Positions 39,040 to 48,009 of a stretch of 64,000 nucleotides of DNA are shown here, in pieces; the first letter of the stretch is position 1; each line of letters opens with the position of its first letter. The DNA comes from Pseudomonadota bacterium (lineage in GTDB: Bacteria; Pseudomonadota; Gammaproteobacteria; Burkholderiales; Burkholderiaceae_E). The stretch covers positions 62,001 through 126,000 of the forward strand of contig JAKPAM010000036.1 of NCBI GenBank assembly GCA_029779435.1, written 5' to 3'. Below the pieces are notes generated by a model. It made no database searches. It worked only from the letters and a program-made list of their open reading frames with translations, and had not been told where the DNA came from. The translations under genes were made by a program, and so were the position numbers.

Positions 39040-39753
39040 TCAACGCAACCTGCGCAGGCGCAACATCTGCGTCGCGACGGCCAGCGACAGCACGATCACG
39101 CTGGCGAAGTACGCGAGCGCGCTGCCCGACAGCACGCCGCGGATCAGGTCGACGTGCTGCGCCGACAGCGACAGGTGCAGCAGCGCGGCCGACAGCGCCG
39201 GCATGAGGTCCAGCGCGGCGGGGTAGTCGATGAACCACAGCAGCACGAGCAGCGTCCACGTGATCAACGCGGCGACGATCTGGTTCGAGCAGCCGCTGGA
39301 TACCGCCATGCCGATCGCCAGGAACATCGCGCCGAACGCGAACGTGCCGAGGTAGCCGCCGACGATGGGGCCATAGTCGGGATCGCCGTACAACGCCAGC
39401 GGGATCACGGCGGTGGCGGTGCCGGCGAGCATCAACGCGAGGACCAGCAGGCCGGCCAGGTACTTGCCGATGACGGTGGCCGCGTCCGACAGCGGCAGCG
39501 TCAGCAGCAGTTCGATCGTGCCGGTCTTGTTCTCCTCGGCGAAGATGCGCATCGTCAGCAGCGGCATCACGAGCAGCAGCAGGATCATCATGTTGTGGAA
39601 CGAGCCGACCATCTGTGTCGTGCTGACGAAGAACAGCGCGAAGCTGAACAGGTAGCCGCACAGCGCCCAGAACGTCGCGACGACGACCAGGGCGATCGGC
39701 GTCGCGAAGTACTCGCGCAGCTCCTTCTGGACGACGGCGCCGAGGCCCTTCAC
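39040..39753 (-). CDS. ABC-2 type permease (GldF-like)
   Basis: VQKELREYFATPIALVVVATFWALCGYLFSFALFF; MRIFAEENKTGTIELLLTLPLSDAATVIGKYLAGL. GTG start overlapping ATPase stop. Confidence 0.9.
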   Translation of the reverse strand: MKGLGAVVQKELREYFATPIALVVVATFWALCGYLFSFALFFVSTTQMVGSFHNMMILLLLVMPLLTMRIFAEENKTGTIELLLTLPLSDAATVIGKYLAGLLVLALMLAGTATAVIPLALYGDPDYGPIVGGYLGTFAFGAMFLAIGMAVSSGCSNQIVAALITWTLLVLLWFIDYPAALDLMPALSAALLHLSLSAQHVDLIRGVLSGSALAYFASVIVLSLAVATQMLRLRRLR

Positions 39754-40901
39754 GCGATCGGCTCCGCGCCCGCGTCGCTGCGCCGCACGGCCTCGATCAG
39801 CAGGTCTTCGACGCTCGTCGACAGCGGGCGGGCTTCGGCGACGTGGCCGTGCGCGAGCGCGGCGCGCAGCAGCGCGTCCAGGTGCGCGGGGGCCGTCGCA
39901 TAGCGGACGACGAGCCGGCGGACGCCGGGGAGGAGGGCGCCGTACGCGGCGCGATGGCCGCTGCCGGCGATGCCGCCGGAGTGCCCCCGATCGGTCCCGC
40001 GATCGGCATCGTGATTGACGCTTTCCTCGTCGACCGTCACCTCCGTCACGCCTTCGACGGCGCCGATCGCCGCGACCACGGCGCGCAGCGCGGCCTCGTC
40101 CGCGCCTTGCCAGCGCAACGCGATCCGCGCGCCGCCGCCCGCCTGGCCGCCGGCAGCCAGCGGCACATCGGCGATCAACCGTCCGTGGCGCAGGATCAGC
40201 GCGCGCGTGCACAGCGCCTGCACCTCCTGCATCAGGTGGCTGCTGAAGACGACCGCGCGGCCGCGCGCCACCTCGCGGATCATCCGGCGCGCCTCGACGA
40301 TCTGCATCGGATCCAGGCCGTTGGTCGCTTCGTCGAGCAGCAGCACCGATGGATCGCCGAGGATCGCCTGCGCGAGGCCGACGCGCTGCCGGAAGCCCTT
40401 CGACAGGCGGCCGATCGCGCTGCGCCGCACGCCGTCCAGGTCGAACGCGCGCACCGCGCGATCGATGTCGGCCTGCATCGCGGCGCCGCGCAGGCCCTTG
40501 CATCGGGCGACGAACTGCAGGTAATGGTCGACGGTGAGCGCGTCGTACAGCGGGGCGCGCTCGGGCAGATAGCCGATCGCGCGGCCTGCCGCGGCCTTGT
40601 TTGCCGCGGACCGGTCTGTCGCGGTCCCGGCTGTCGCGGTCCGGTCACCGTGGCCGCCACGGATCCCGGATTCCGCCTCCACGCGCGGCGTGGTCGTGAT
40701 CGCCACTCGGCCCGCGTCGGGCTGGTAGAAGCCGGCGATCAGCCGCAGCGTGGTCGTCTTGCCGCTGCCGTTCGGGCCCAGCAGCCCGACGATCTCGCCG
40801 GGCTCGACGCGAAAATCCAACTCGTGCAGGACCCGGCGCGACCCGAACGACTTGCCGACGCGCTCGAAAACGATCGCCGTCATCGGGTCCCGGGGCGTCA
40901 C
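39750..40901 (-). CDS. ABC transporter ATPase (GldA-like)
   Basis: GLLGPNGSGKTTTLRLIAGFYQPDAG; RLSKGFRQRVGLAQAILGDPSVLLLDEATNGLDP; C-terminal ACT/sensor-like extension. Confidence 0.92.
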   Translation of the reverse strand: MTPRDPMTAIVFERVGKSFGSRRVLHELDFRVEPGEIVGLLGPNGSGKTTTLRLIAGFYQPDAGRVAITTTPRVEAESGIRGGHGDRTATAGTATDRSAANKAAAGRAIGYLPERAPLYDALTVDHYLQFVARCKGLRGAAMQADIDRAVRAFDLDGVRRSAIGRLSKGFRQRVGLAQAILGDPSVLLLDEATNGLDPMQIVEARRMIREVARGRAVVFSSHLMQEVQALCTRALILRHGRLIADVPLAAGGQAGGGARIALRWQGADEAALRAVVAAIGAVEGVTEVTVDEESVNHDADRGTDRGHSGGIAGSGHRAAYGALLPGVRRLVVRYATAPAHLDALLRAALAHGHVAEARPLSTSVEDLLIEAVRRSDAGAEPIA

Positions 40902-40929
40902 GCGGGTTCGATCGGAATACGGACGGGCC

Positions 40930-41787
40930 TCAGTCGTACGCGCGGTCGTGCGCGTGCTCCCCGAACTGCTTGGCGTCGTGGCTGTACCAGATCTGGCCGC
41001 GCTTGGCGTCGCGGATCTGCTTGAGCCGGTCGATCGATTGCATCGACAGGTTGGTGTTCCACGTGATGCCGGGAATCACACCGGCTTCGTTCTCGGCCGT
41101 GTAGATCGCATCGGCGGCCAGCAGCAGCACGCCCGTGTTCTTCAGCGTGACCTGCAGCGACTGGTGGCCCTGCGTATGGCCCTTGGTGTCCAGCGCGACC
41201 AGCGAGCCGTCGCCGAACAGGTCGAAATCGCCGTTCAACTGGAGGAAATCGTAGTCGCGCGTGCCTTCATAGTCCTTGAGCACGTAGGCGGCGCGCTGGA
41301 ATTTCTCGGGCCACCACGCCGCGCGCAGCTCTTCCTTCTGCACGACGTGCTTGGCCTTGGGGAACAGCTTGATGTTGCCCGCATGGTCCAGGTGGAAGTG
41401 CGAGTAGACGACGTGCGTGACGTCCTCGGGCCGGAAGCCGAGCTTGGCGAGCTGGCGGTCGATCACCTCGTCGCGCGTCTGTTGCGCGTTGAACGCGCCG
41501 CACAAGCCCTCGCCCCAATAGTTCGCGCACTTGCCGTCGGACACCGCGACGTTGTTACCGGTGTCGAACAGCACGAGGCCGCGCGGATGCTTGATCACGT
41601 ACATCGCGACCGGCACCTTGATCTTGGTGCCGACGCCGGACATCGCGGTCAGCCAGCCCTTGTCGAGTTCGAGCAGTCCGCTGGACACCTGCCACAGGCG
41701 GACATCCTGCGCGTGAGCGTTGAAGGAGGCGGCGCACAGCAGGCCGATGGCGCCAGCGGCGAGCCGGCGAAGACGCTTGAGGATCAC
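40930..41787 (-). CDS. exported metallo-beta-lactamase-fold hydrolase, N-acyl homoserine lactonase-like
   Basis: Signal peptide MILKRLRRLAAGAIGLLCAASFNAHAQ; HPRGLVLFDTGNN; VVYSHFHLDHAGNI; ALDTKGHTQGHQSL. Confidence 0.85.
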   Translation of the reverse strand: MILKRLRRLAAGAIGLLCAASFNAHAQDVRLWQVSSGLLELDKGWLTAMSGVGTKIKVPVAMYVIKHPRGLVLFDTGNNVAVSDGKCANYWGEGLCGAFNAQQTRDEVIDRQLAKLGFRPEDVTHVVYSHFHLDHAGNIKLFPKAKHVVQKEELRAAWWPEKFQRAAYVLKDYEGTRDYDFLQLNGDFDLFGDGSLVALDTKGHTQGHQSLQVTLKNTGVLLLAADAIYTAENEAGVIPGITWNTNLSMQSIDRLKQIRDAKRGQIWYSHDAKQFGEHAHDRAYD

Positions 41788-41986
41788 GGTGGTCTCCTGG
41801 ATGGTTCTGTTCGTGTCGCTGGCGCCCTGCCGGTCCTCGGGGCGCGAGGACGGGCCGGCCAGATCCCGTGATGCTAACCGGGCGTCGCGGCGAGTACCAG
41901 CATGCCGTCCCGAAATCGTCGGCCCCAGGCTCGCCTCCGCGGCGATGCGCCGACCGCGGACATGCCCGGGCCCGCGGCCAGGACGA

Positions 41987-42979
41987 TCACTCGACCTTGA
42001 TGCCCGTCTCGGCGGACATCTTCTTCCACTTGGCCTGCTCGCGAGCGACGAGCTTGGCGAAGTCGTCCGGATTCAGCGGCTCGTAGAGGCCGCCCAGGCT
42101 CTTGAGCAGTTCGGTCAACTCGGGGCGCTGCATCGCCTGGATCGTCGCGGCGTTCAGCTTGTCGATGATCGGGCGCGGCGTGCCGACCGGGGCGAAGAAG
42201 CCGCTGAACGCGACCAGATCCAGCCCCGGATAGCCGGCTTCGGCCAGCGTTGGCGCCGACGGGTACTTCGGCATGCGATTGGGTGACAGCGCGGCGATGG
42301 CCACGAGCTTGCCGGGCGTCGTCAGCGGTTCGAGTTCGGACGCATAGCCGATCGCGATCTGGACCGCGCCATTGGCCGTATCGAGCAGCGCGGCCGAGCT
42401 GCCCTTGTAAGGCACGGTCCGCAACTTGATGCCGAGCATCTTTTCGAGGTACACGCACGCGAAGTGCTGCAGCCCGGCGTGTCCCGCCGTGCCGCAGATC
42501 AGTTCATCGGGTTTGGCCTTGGCCTGGGCGATCAGGTCGGCGACCGTCTTGATGCCGGCGCCGCTGTAGGCGACCAGCATCGGGTAGCCCATCGTGCCGA
42601 CACCGATCGGCGCGAAGTCCTTGGTCGGATCGTAGCGGACCTGGCCGCCCGCACCCGGAAACGCGACCAGCGGATTCATGCCGCCGAAGAAGATCGTATA
42701 GCCGTCGGGGGCCGACCGCGCCAGCGCTTCGGCGGCGATCGAGCCCGATGCGCCGGGGCGGTTGTCGACGACGACGGGCTGGCCCAGCGTTTCGCTCATG
42801 CGCTGCCCATAGCGGCGCGCCCAGATGTCGTTGACGCCGCCGGCCGGGCCGTCGACGAGCAGGCGGATCGGGCGGCTCGGATAGTCCTGGGCGGTTGCGG
42901 CGAGAGGAACGGTGAGGGCGGCAAGACCGATGGCGGCGACACTAAGCGCGACCAGACGGCGTCTGAGACTGACGAACAA
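41987..42979 (-). CDS. Bug-family (TTT) substrate-binding protein
   Basis: Signal peptide; YPSRPIRLLVDGPAGGVNDIWARRYGQRMSETLGQPVVVDNRPGASGSIAAEALARSAPDGYTIFFGG. Confidence 0.93.
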   Translation of the reverse strand: MFVSLRRRLVALSVAAIGLAALTVPLAATAQDYPSRPIRLLVDGPAGGVNDIWARRYGQRMSETLGQPVVVDNRPGASGSIAAEALARSAPDGYTIFFGGMNPLVAFPGAGGQVRYDPTKDFAPIGVGTMGYPMLVAYSGAGIKTVADLIAQAKAKPDELICGTAGHAGLQHFACVYLEKMLGIKLRTVPYKGSSAALLDTANGAVQIAIGYASELEPLTTPGKLVAIAALSPNRMPKYPSAPTLAEAGYPGLDLVAFSGFFAPVGTPRPIIDKLNAATIQAMQRPELTELLKSLGGLYEPLNPDDFAKLVAREQAKWKKMSAETGIKVE

Positions 42980-43197
42980 GATGATGTCTCCCGGCAGTGA
43001 TGTGGGTGTTCAAGGAAAGTGCTTTCCTCGGCGGCCGTTCGCCCCGCGACGATCACGAGGTCTTTCGATGGCTGTCGATGAGCTGACGCGCTGGCCGCCG
43101 GCTATTGAGCCAGAATCTCCGGCGGAAGACAATCTCGACGATCGTGGCGTTGCCACTCTCGGGCTTCGTCGGGTGAAGAGGGCCGAAGGAGGGGGAT

Positions 43198-44040
43198 GTG
43201 AGCGAACGAATCTGGCTGGAAGTCGCGTTGAATGGTCCTTGGGGGAAGCGGGGCCAGCCGCTTTGTCCGACGTCCGTATCGGAAATCGTCGCCGAGGGCG
43301 TCGCTTGCGTGCAGGAAGGCGCGAGCATCGTCCACATGCACGCTTTCGACGTGGAGGCGGACCGTCAGCTCGATTGCGCCGACACGTATACGAGAATCAT
43401 CGAGGGTATCCGGGAAAGGGTGGACGCGATCGTCTATCCGACCATCGCCATCGGCGAGGATCGCTTCGCCGTCGTGGAGCAGCTCACCAAGCGCAAGCTG
43501 CTCGAATGGATGGCGCTCGATTCGGGCAGCGTCAACATCGAGCCGCTCGATGGGCCGATCCGCTCTTCGCACTCGGTCTACGCGAATCCGCCACGGGCGA
43601 TCCAGCGCGGTTTTTCGATCGCCGCCGAGTACGGAATCCATCCGGCCATCGCGGCCTACGAGCCGGGCTTCGTGCGTTCGACCTGTTCGTGGACGAAGCG
43701 GTTGTCGTCCTGCCCGGCGCCGATATTCCGGGTGATGTTCTCGAACGAGTACACGTTCGGCCTGCCGCCGGCCGATTACGCGTTCCGCGCGTGGCGCCAG
43801 ATCATCGATGATCTGGCGCCGGGGGCGCCGCTGATGGTTGCCGGACTCGGCATCGATACGTTCGAGCTGCTACCGCAGACCCTGGACATCGATGCCCACA
43901 TCCGGGTCGGGCTCGAGGACATGCCGCGCGGCTGCCGGATGTCGAACGTGTCGCAGGTGCGGCGGATGGCCGAGGCGATACGCGCGCGGGGGAAAACGTT
44001 GGCGAGCGTCGACGAGGTTCGCGCGGGGCTGGCCCGATGA
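43198..44040 (+). CDS. BKACE family (3-keto-5-aminohexanoate cleavage enzyme-like)
   Basis: WLEVALNGPWGKRGQPLCPTSVSEIVAEGVACVQEGASIVHMHAFD; AHIRVGLEDMPRG; beta-keto acid cleavage enzyme layout. Confidence 0.85.
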   Translation: MSERIWLEVALNGPWGKRGQPLCPTSVSEIVAEGVACVQEGASIVHMHAFDVEADRQLDCADTYTRIIEGIRERVDAIVYPTIAIGEDRFAVVEQLTKRKLLEWMALDSGSVNIEPLDGPIRSSHSVYANPPRAIQRGFSIAAEYGIHPAIAAYEPGFVRSTCSWTKRLSSCPAPIFRVMFSNEYTFGLPPADYAFRAWRQIIDDLAPGAPLMVAGLGIDTFELLPQTLDIDAHIRVGLEDMPRGCRMSNVSQVRRMAEAIRARGKTLASVDEVRAGLAR

Positions 44041-44105
44041 GTCGGTGAATCCATCCGGTACTGGTGTTGCGGATCGCCAGCATCGGTTTGCCGTGGTTCA
44101 GCGGC

Positions 44106-44672
44106 TCATCCAGCGAAGCCGCCGGCATCCAGGAACGCCTGTTCCTTGGCGGTCGAGTCGCGTGCCAGCATCCGGTTGCGGTGCGGAAAGCGGCCGAAGC
44201 GCGCGACGATGTCGCGATGGTGCCGCGCGTAGCGCGCCGACTCCTCGCCCAGCGCCGTGCACAGTTCGACGCAGCGCTGCTGGTCCGCGAGCTCTTCCGA
44301 ATGCATGAACGGCAGGTAGAAGAACTGGCGCAGCGCTTCGTCGGTGGATGCGTCGAAGCCGCGCAGCACCGCCTGGCGCGCATAGCGGCGGGCCAGCGGA
44401 TCCGTCGCGTACATATGGGCGGTGCCGCGCCATGCGTTGCGCGGGAACTGGTCGAGCAGGATCATCAGTGCCAGCGATCCGTCGGCCGAATCGTTCCAGT
44501 GCTCGAGCTCGCGCCGGGCCGCGCGCAGATGCCAACCGCCCAGCCGTTTGCGACAGGTCTCATCGAACGCGTCGTCCTTGTCGAACCATTTCTCGCGGCC
44601 CGCGTCGCGCCAGAAATCGACGATCGCGACGGCGTCGGAAAGCGGTGCGGGGCTGGCTTGAGGGGTATCCAT
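44106..44672 (-). CDS. DUF924 family protein
   Basis: IVDFWRDAGREKWFDKDDAFDETCRKR; ALMILLDQFPRNAWRGTAHMYATDPLARRYA; QFFYLPFMHSEELADQQRCV. Confidence 0.9.
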   Translation of the reverse strand: MDTPQASPAPLSDAVAIVDFWRDAGREKWFDKDDAFDETCRKRLGGWHLRAARRELEHWNDSADGSLALMILLDQFPRNAWRGTAHMYATDPLARRYARQAVLRGFDASTDEALRQFFYLPFMHSEELADQQRCVELCTALGEESARYARHHRDIVARFGRFPHRNRMLARDSTAKEQAFLDAGGFAG

Positions 44673-44785
44673 GCTCGAAGAAAAGGTGAGGCTGAGGGAA
44701 CGAGGCCCGTGATTTGACCACGAGCCAAAGCGCAAGTCTCGTCCATACTACTGTGGCCGCGGGGACGCATGGGATACTGGACGCC

Positions 44786-46408
44786 ATGATGCGGACCGGA
44801 TCTGGCGCGACCGACGGCGAATCCACGTTTCGGCTGCGGCCGGCGGTTCGGCGCCTGTTCGCAGCTGATGCGCTGCTGCCCGACGGCTGGGCGCGCGACG
44901 TGATGCTCGAATGGAACGACGCCGGCGTGTTGACGCGCGTCGCTGCCGGGGTCGACGCATCGCGGTTCGACGCATCCCGGGTCCATCTGTCACGGGCCCA
45001 CGGCGAAGCCCCCGTATCGGTCCGCGCGCAAACCGACGCCATCGACGCCGCCGACGTACATCCGGCGCCTCGCTACGAGACGGCGGCCGGGCCGTTGTTG
45101 CCGGGCATGCCCAACCTGCATTCGCAGGCGTTCCAACGTGCGTTCGCCGGCCAGGGCGGGTGCCGGATCGACGCCGGCGGCCGACGCTGGCGCATGGCGA
45201 TGTACCGGGCCGCAGCCGCGATCTCGCCCGCGCAGCTCGAAGCGGTCGCGACGTTCTTGTACCTGGAGATGCTCGAGGCCGGCTACACGTCGGTCTGCGA
45301 GTTCCCTGTCCTGCACGACGAGGTCGAGGAGCGTCCGGGCGCCTGGCGGGGGCAGGGGGGCGCCGCGATGGCGATGGGCCTGATGCGCGCCGCCGAAGAG
45401 GTCGGCATCGGCTTGACGCTACTGCCGGTGCTGTACCAGACGATGGATTTCGGCGGCCGGCCCGCGCCGCGTGAACGGCGGCGCCTGGTCCGGTCGACCG
45501 ATTCGATGGTCGGGCTGCTGGCGGGCTTGAAGCCGGTGTGCGATCCGCGCCGCATCCGCCTGGGCCTCGGACTGCATTCGCTGCGTGCCGTGCCGCCCGA
45601 CAGCCTGCGCGAGGCGTTGGCGGGCCTGCATTCGATCGACGCGAGCGCGCCGATCCACCTGCGCATCGCCGAGCGGGGCGGAGACGTCGATGACTGTGTC
45701 GTGCATCGGGGCCAGCGTCCGGTCCGGTGGCTGCTCGACCACGTCGGCGTCGATGCGCGCTGGTGCCTCGTGCATGCGACGCATCTGGATGCCGGCGAGG
45801 TCGCGTGCGCGGCGCGTAGCGGCACCGTGGCCGGCCCATGTCCGACGGCCGAGGCCGATCGCGGCGATGGCTTGTTCGATCTCGTCCGCTGGCGCGCGGC
45901 CGGCGGCTCCTGGGGCATCGGGTCGGACAACCAGGTGCGCGTCGATCCGGCCGAGGAGCTGATGCGGCTCGCATACGGCCGGCGCCTGGTGCGTGGGCAA
46001 CGCGATATCGCGGCGAGCCTGAGGAAAGGCACGAGCGTGAAACCCGGGGCGGAGGAGACGGATGACGGGTCGAATCCGATGGAGAACCTCGGGCCCGATG
46101 CCGCGGCCTCGCTATGGTCGTCGGCGGTGGCAGGGGGAGCGAGGGCTGCCGCGCGGCCGATCGCCGGCCTGTCGGTCGGCCAGCAAGCCGATTTCGTCGT
46201 GCTCGATGCCGGACATCCACGAATCGCAGGACTGTCCGCGCCCGCCATGTTGTCCGCGCATCTGTGCGCCGACGATCGTCGCTCGGCGATCGCCGAGGTC
46301 TGGACCGCCGGCCGTCCGCGCGTCACCGCGTCCCGCCACGATTTGCACGAGCTGGCCGCGGCGGCCTTCGCGCAGGCCAGGATGGCGCTGATCGAGGCGT
46401 GCCGGTAG
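44786..46408 (+). CDS. formimidoylglutamate deiminase (HutF)-like amidohydrolase with altered metal-site residues
   Basis: LLPGMPNLHSQAFQRAFAGQGG; GIGLTLLPVLY; GLHSLRAVPP; IHLRIAERGGDVDDC; VDARWCLVHATHL; WGIGSDNQVRVDPAEEL align with HutF landmarks. Start uncertain (ORF begins at 44714). Confidence 0.85.
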   Translation: MMRTGSGATDGESTFRLRPAVRRLFAADALLPDGWARDVMLEWNDAGVLTRVAAGVDASRFDASRVHLSRAHGEAPVSVRAQTDAIDAADVHPAPRYETAAGPLLPGMPNLHSQAFQRAFAGQGGCRIDAGGRRWRMAMYRAAAAISPAQLEAVATFLYLEMLEAGYTSVCEFPVLHDEVEERPGAWRGQGGAAMAMGLMRAAEEVGIGLTLLPVLYQTMDFGGRPAPRERRRLVRSTDSMVGLLAGLKPVCDPRRIRLGLGLHSLRAVPPDSLREALAGLHSIDASAPIHLRIAERGGDVDDCVVHRGQRPVRWLLDHVGVDARWCLVHATHLDAGEVACAARSGTVAGPCPTAEADRGDGLFDLVRWRAAGGSWGIGSDNQVRVDPAEELMRLAYGRRLVRGQRDIAASLRKGTSVKPGAEETDDGSNPMENLGPDAAASLWSSAVAGGARAAARPIAGLSVGQQADFVVLDAGHPRIAGLSAPAMLSAHLCADDRRSAIAEVWTAGRPRVTASRHDLHELAAAAFAQARMALIEACR

Positions 46409-46410
46409 TC

Positions 46411-46528
46411 GGGTGTACCGCTGGTTCGGTGTGGTGCTTGGTCGGTATGGTGCTTAGTCGGTGTGACGCTGGTTCGGCGTGGCGCTCGGTCGGTCGTGCC
46501 GCTTGGTCGGTCGTGACACTCGGTCCGG
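46411..46528. repeat. degenerate ~16-18-bp intergenic tandem repeat, about 7 units, consensus near GTGTGGCGCTTGGTCG
   Basis: Units read directly: ggtgtaccgctggttcg / gtgtggtgcttggtcg / gtatggtgcttagtcg / gtgtgacgctggttcg / gcgtggcgctcggtcg / gtcgtgccgcttggtcg / gtcgtgacactcggtccg. Confidence 0.85.
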
Positions 46529-46556
46529 CGTCGCCGTCCCCTGGCTGCGGCGCTGC

Positions 46557-47843
46557 TCAGTGCGGCCGCGATCCGCTCGCGCCGACCGGCCCGAAGCGGT
46601 CGAACAGGCCGCGCAGCACGTTCTTGCGCCCGGACAGGCGTTCGATCCGCTGCTGCAGCGCCATCGCGTCGTCGAGCACCTCGACGACGTCGGGGTTCTC
46701 GCTCAGGCCATAGGCCTGGTGCAGGCCGTCGACCAGCAGGCGCGATTGTTCGTAGTCGTGCAGATCGCAGAACGCTTCGGCCGAGTGCAGCAGTGCCAGG
46801 CCGACCTGGCGGACCATCGATTCGTGCAGCCGCGCATCCCAGCCGTCGCGCGGGTCGCCGTCGAAGCGCAGCGGCGTGTCGCCGAAGCGGTCGACGACCT
46901 GGCGATAGCACCGGATCGCCGCGTGAGGGTCGTTGAAATCCGCCTCGAGTCCGCGTCCCTTGCGAACGAGCGCGGTCGCAAGGCTCACTTTCGCGACCGC
47001 GCAAGCGTGTCCGTCCATCCGCGCCACCAGATCGTCGAGCGTCGATTGCTCGCGCTCGTGCCGGCCCTGGTTGTCGTAGATCCGAGCAGCACCGAACAGT
47101 GCGCGCGCGACCTGGTCCAGCAGGCCGGGGTAAGCGCTGCCGTCGGCGACCCTCAGCACCGCGTCCGCGTGCGGCAACGCGGCGACGAAATCACCTTCGC
47201 GCAGGCGGTTGAACAGCAGGTTCACGTGCGCCTTGCACACTTGTACGCGGCTCGCCTCATTGGTTTCATCGCTCATTCGCTCGATCAACCACCGGTAGCT
47301 CGCGTCCTCGGCGATGCGGTCGCCAAGCTGATCCTCGGTGACGGCCTTGTCGAACACCGACGCCGCGACCAGTTCGCGGACCCGGTCGTCGCGGTCGTCC
47401 GCGAAGCAGCCGATGATTTCGTCGTAGACCTGCAGCTCGGCCCGGTGCTGGCGCTGGTCGCTCAGGTACGACGCATAGCTGATCAGCGTGCGCAGCACTT
47501 GGCGCCGCACGCGGCTGTCCGGGTGGCAGATGAACGCGCGCGCGCGCCGGTTGAAGGCCTCGGCCTGCGGCAGCTCGTCACGCCGGTAATGATTGATCGC
47601 CGCCGATCGTAGCGCCATGCAGACCGACAACGCGGTATCCGGATGAGAGTCGTGCTCGAACGTATCGACGATCTGTTCGAGCATCGCCTGTTCGCGACCC
47701 GTGTCGCCGAGTTCGTCCCAGGTCCGGGCGATCTGCAGCATCAGGCCGGCCGCTTCGGCCCGGTTGGCCGCGGTGCCGTTCTGGGGGAGCGCGTCGAGCG
47801 ATTCGTGCAGGCGGGTCAGGCGGTCGCGCAGTGCTTGGCTCAT
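46557..47843 (-). CDS. TPR-like hypothetical protein
   Basis: Start MSQALRDRLTRLHESLDALPQNG; repeated helical segments with TPR-like spacing (AAGLMLQIARTWDELGDTGREQAMLEQIVDTF; ALFGAARIYDNQGRHEREQSTLDDLV; AIRCYRQVVDRFGD). Confidence 0.6.
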   Translation of the reverse strand: MSQALRDRLTRLHESLDALPQNGTAANRAEAAGLMLQIARTWDELGDTGREQAMLEQIVDTFEHDSHPDTALSVCMALRSAAINHYRRDELPQAEAFNRRARAFICHPDSRVRRQVLRTLISYASYLSDQRQHRAELQVYDEIIGCFADDRDDRVRELVAASVFDKAVTEDQLGDRIAEDASYRWLIERMSDETNEASRVQVCKAHVNLLFNRLREGDFVAALPHADAVLRVADGSAYPGLLDQVARALFGAARIYDNQGRHEREQSTLDDLVARMDGHACAVAKVSLATALVRKGRGLEADFNDPHAAIRCYRQVVDRFGDTPLRFDGDPRDGWDARLHESMVRQVGLALLHSAEAFCDLHDYEQSRLLVDGLHQAYGLSENPDVVEVLDDAMALQQRIERLSGRKNVLRGLFDRFGPVGASGSRPH

Positions 47844-48009
47844 GTCGGGCCCAGGTTCGGACGGAATGGCATGCGTCCGATCTTCTGGCCTGGTGAGCGG
47901 GGCGAACAGCGCGACCCGCGCTTGCGGCGGGCCCGATCCGATGGATGGCCTCAGGTTTCGGCCGGGCGCCCCACCGGGTCGTGCCGCGACCGGCCGCCCC
48001 GCCCGGCGT

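Noticed and set aside
37191-39206. 671-aa plus ORF across the Gld-like genes
   Set aside because: Antisense to GldG/DUF4340 genes; no domain signal.
43680-43740. Possible double frameshift in BKACE (AFDLFVDEAVVVLPGADI in another frame)
   Set aside because: The main frame stays open and continues into a plausible CPAPIFRVMFSNEYTFGLPP motif, so the alternative is probably coincidental; alignment would decide.
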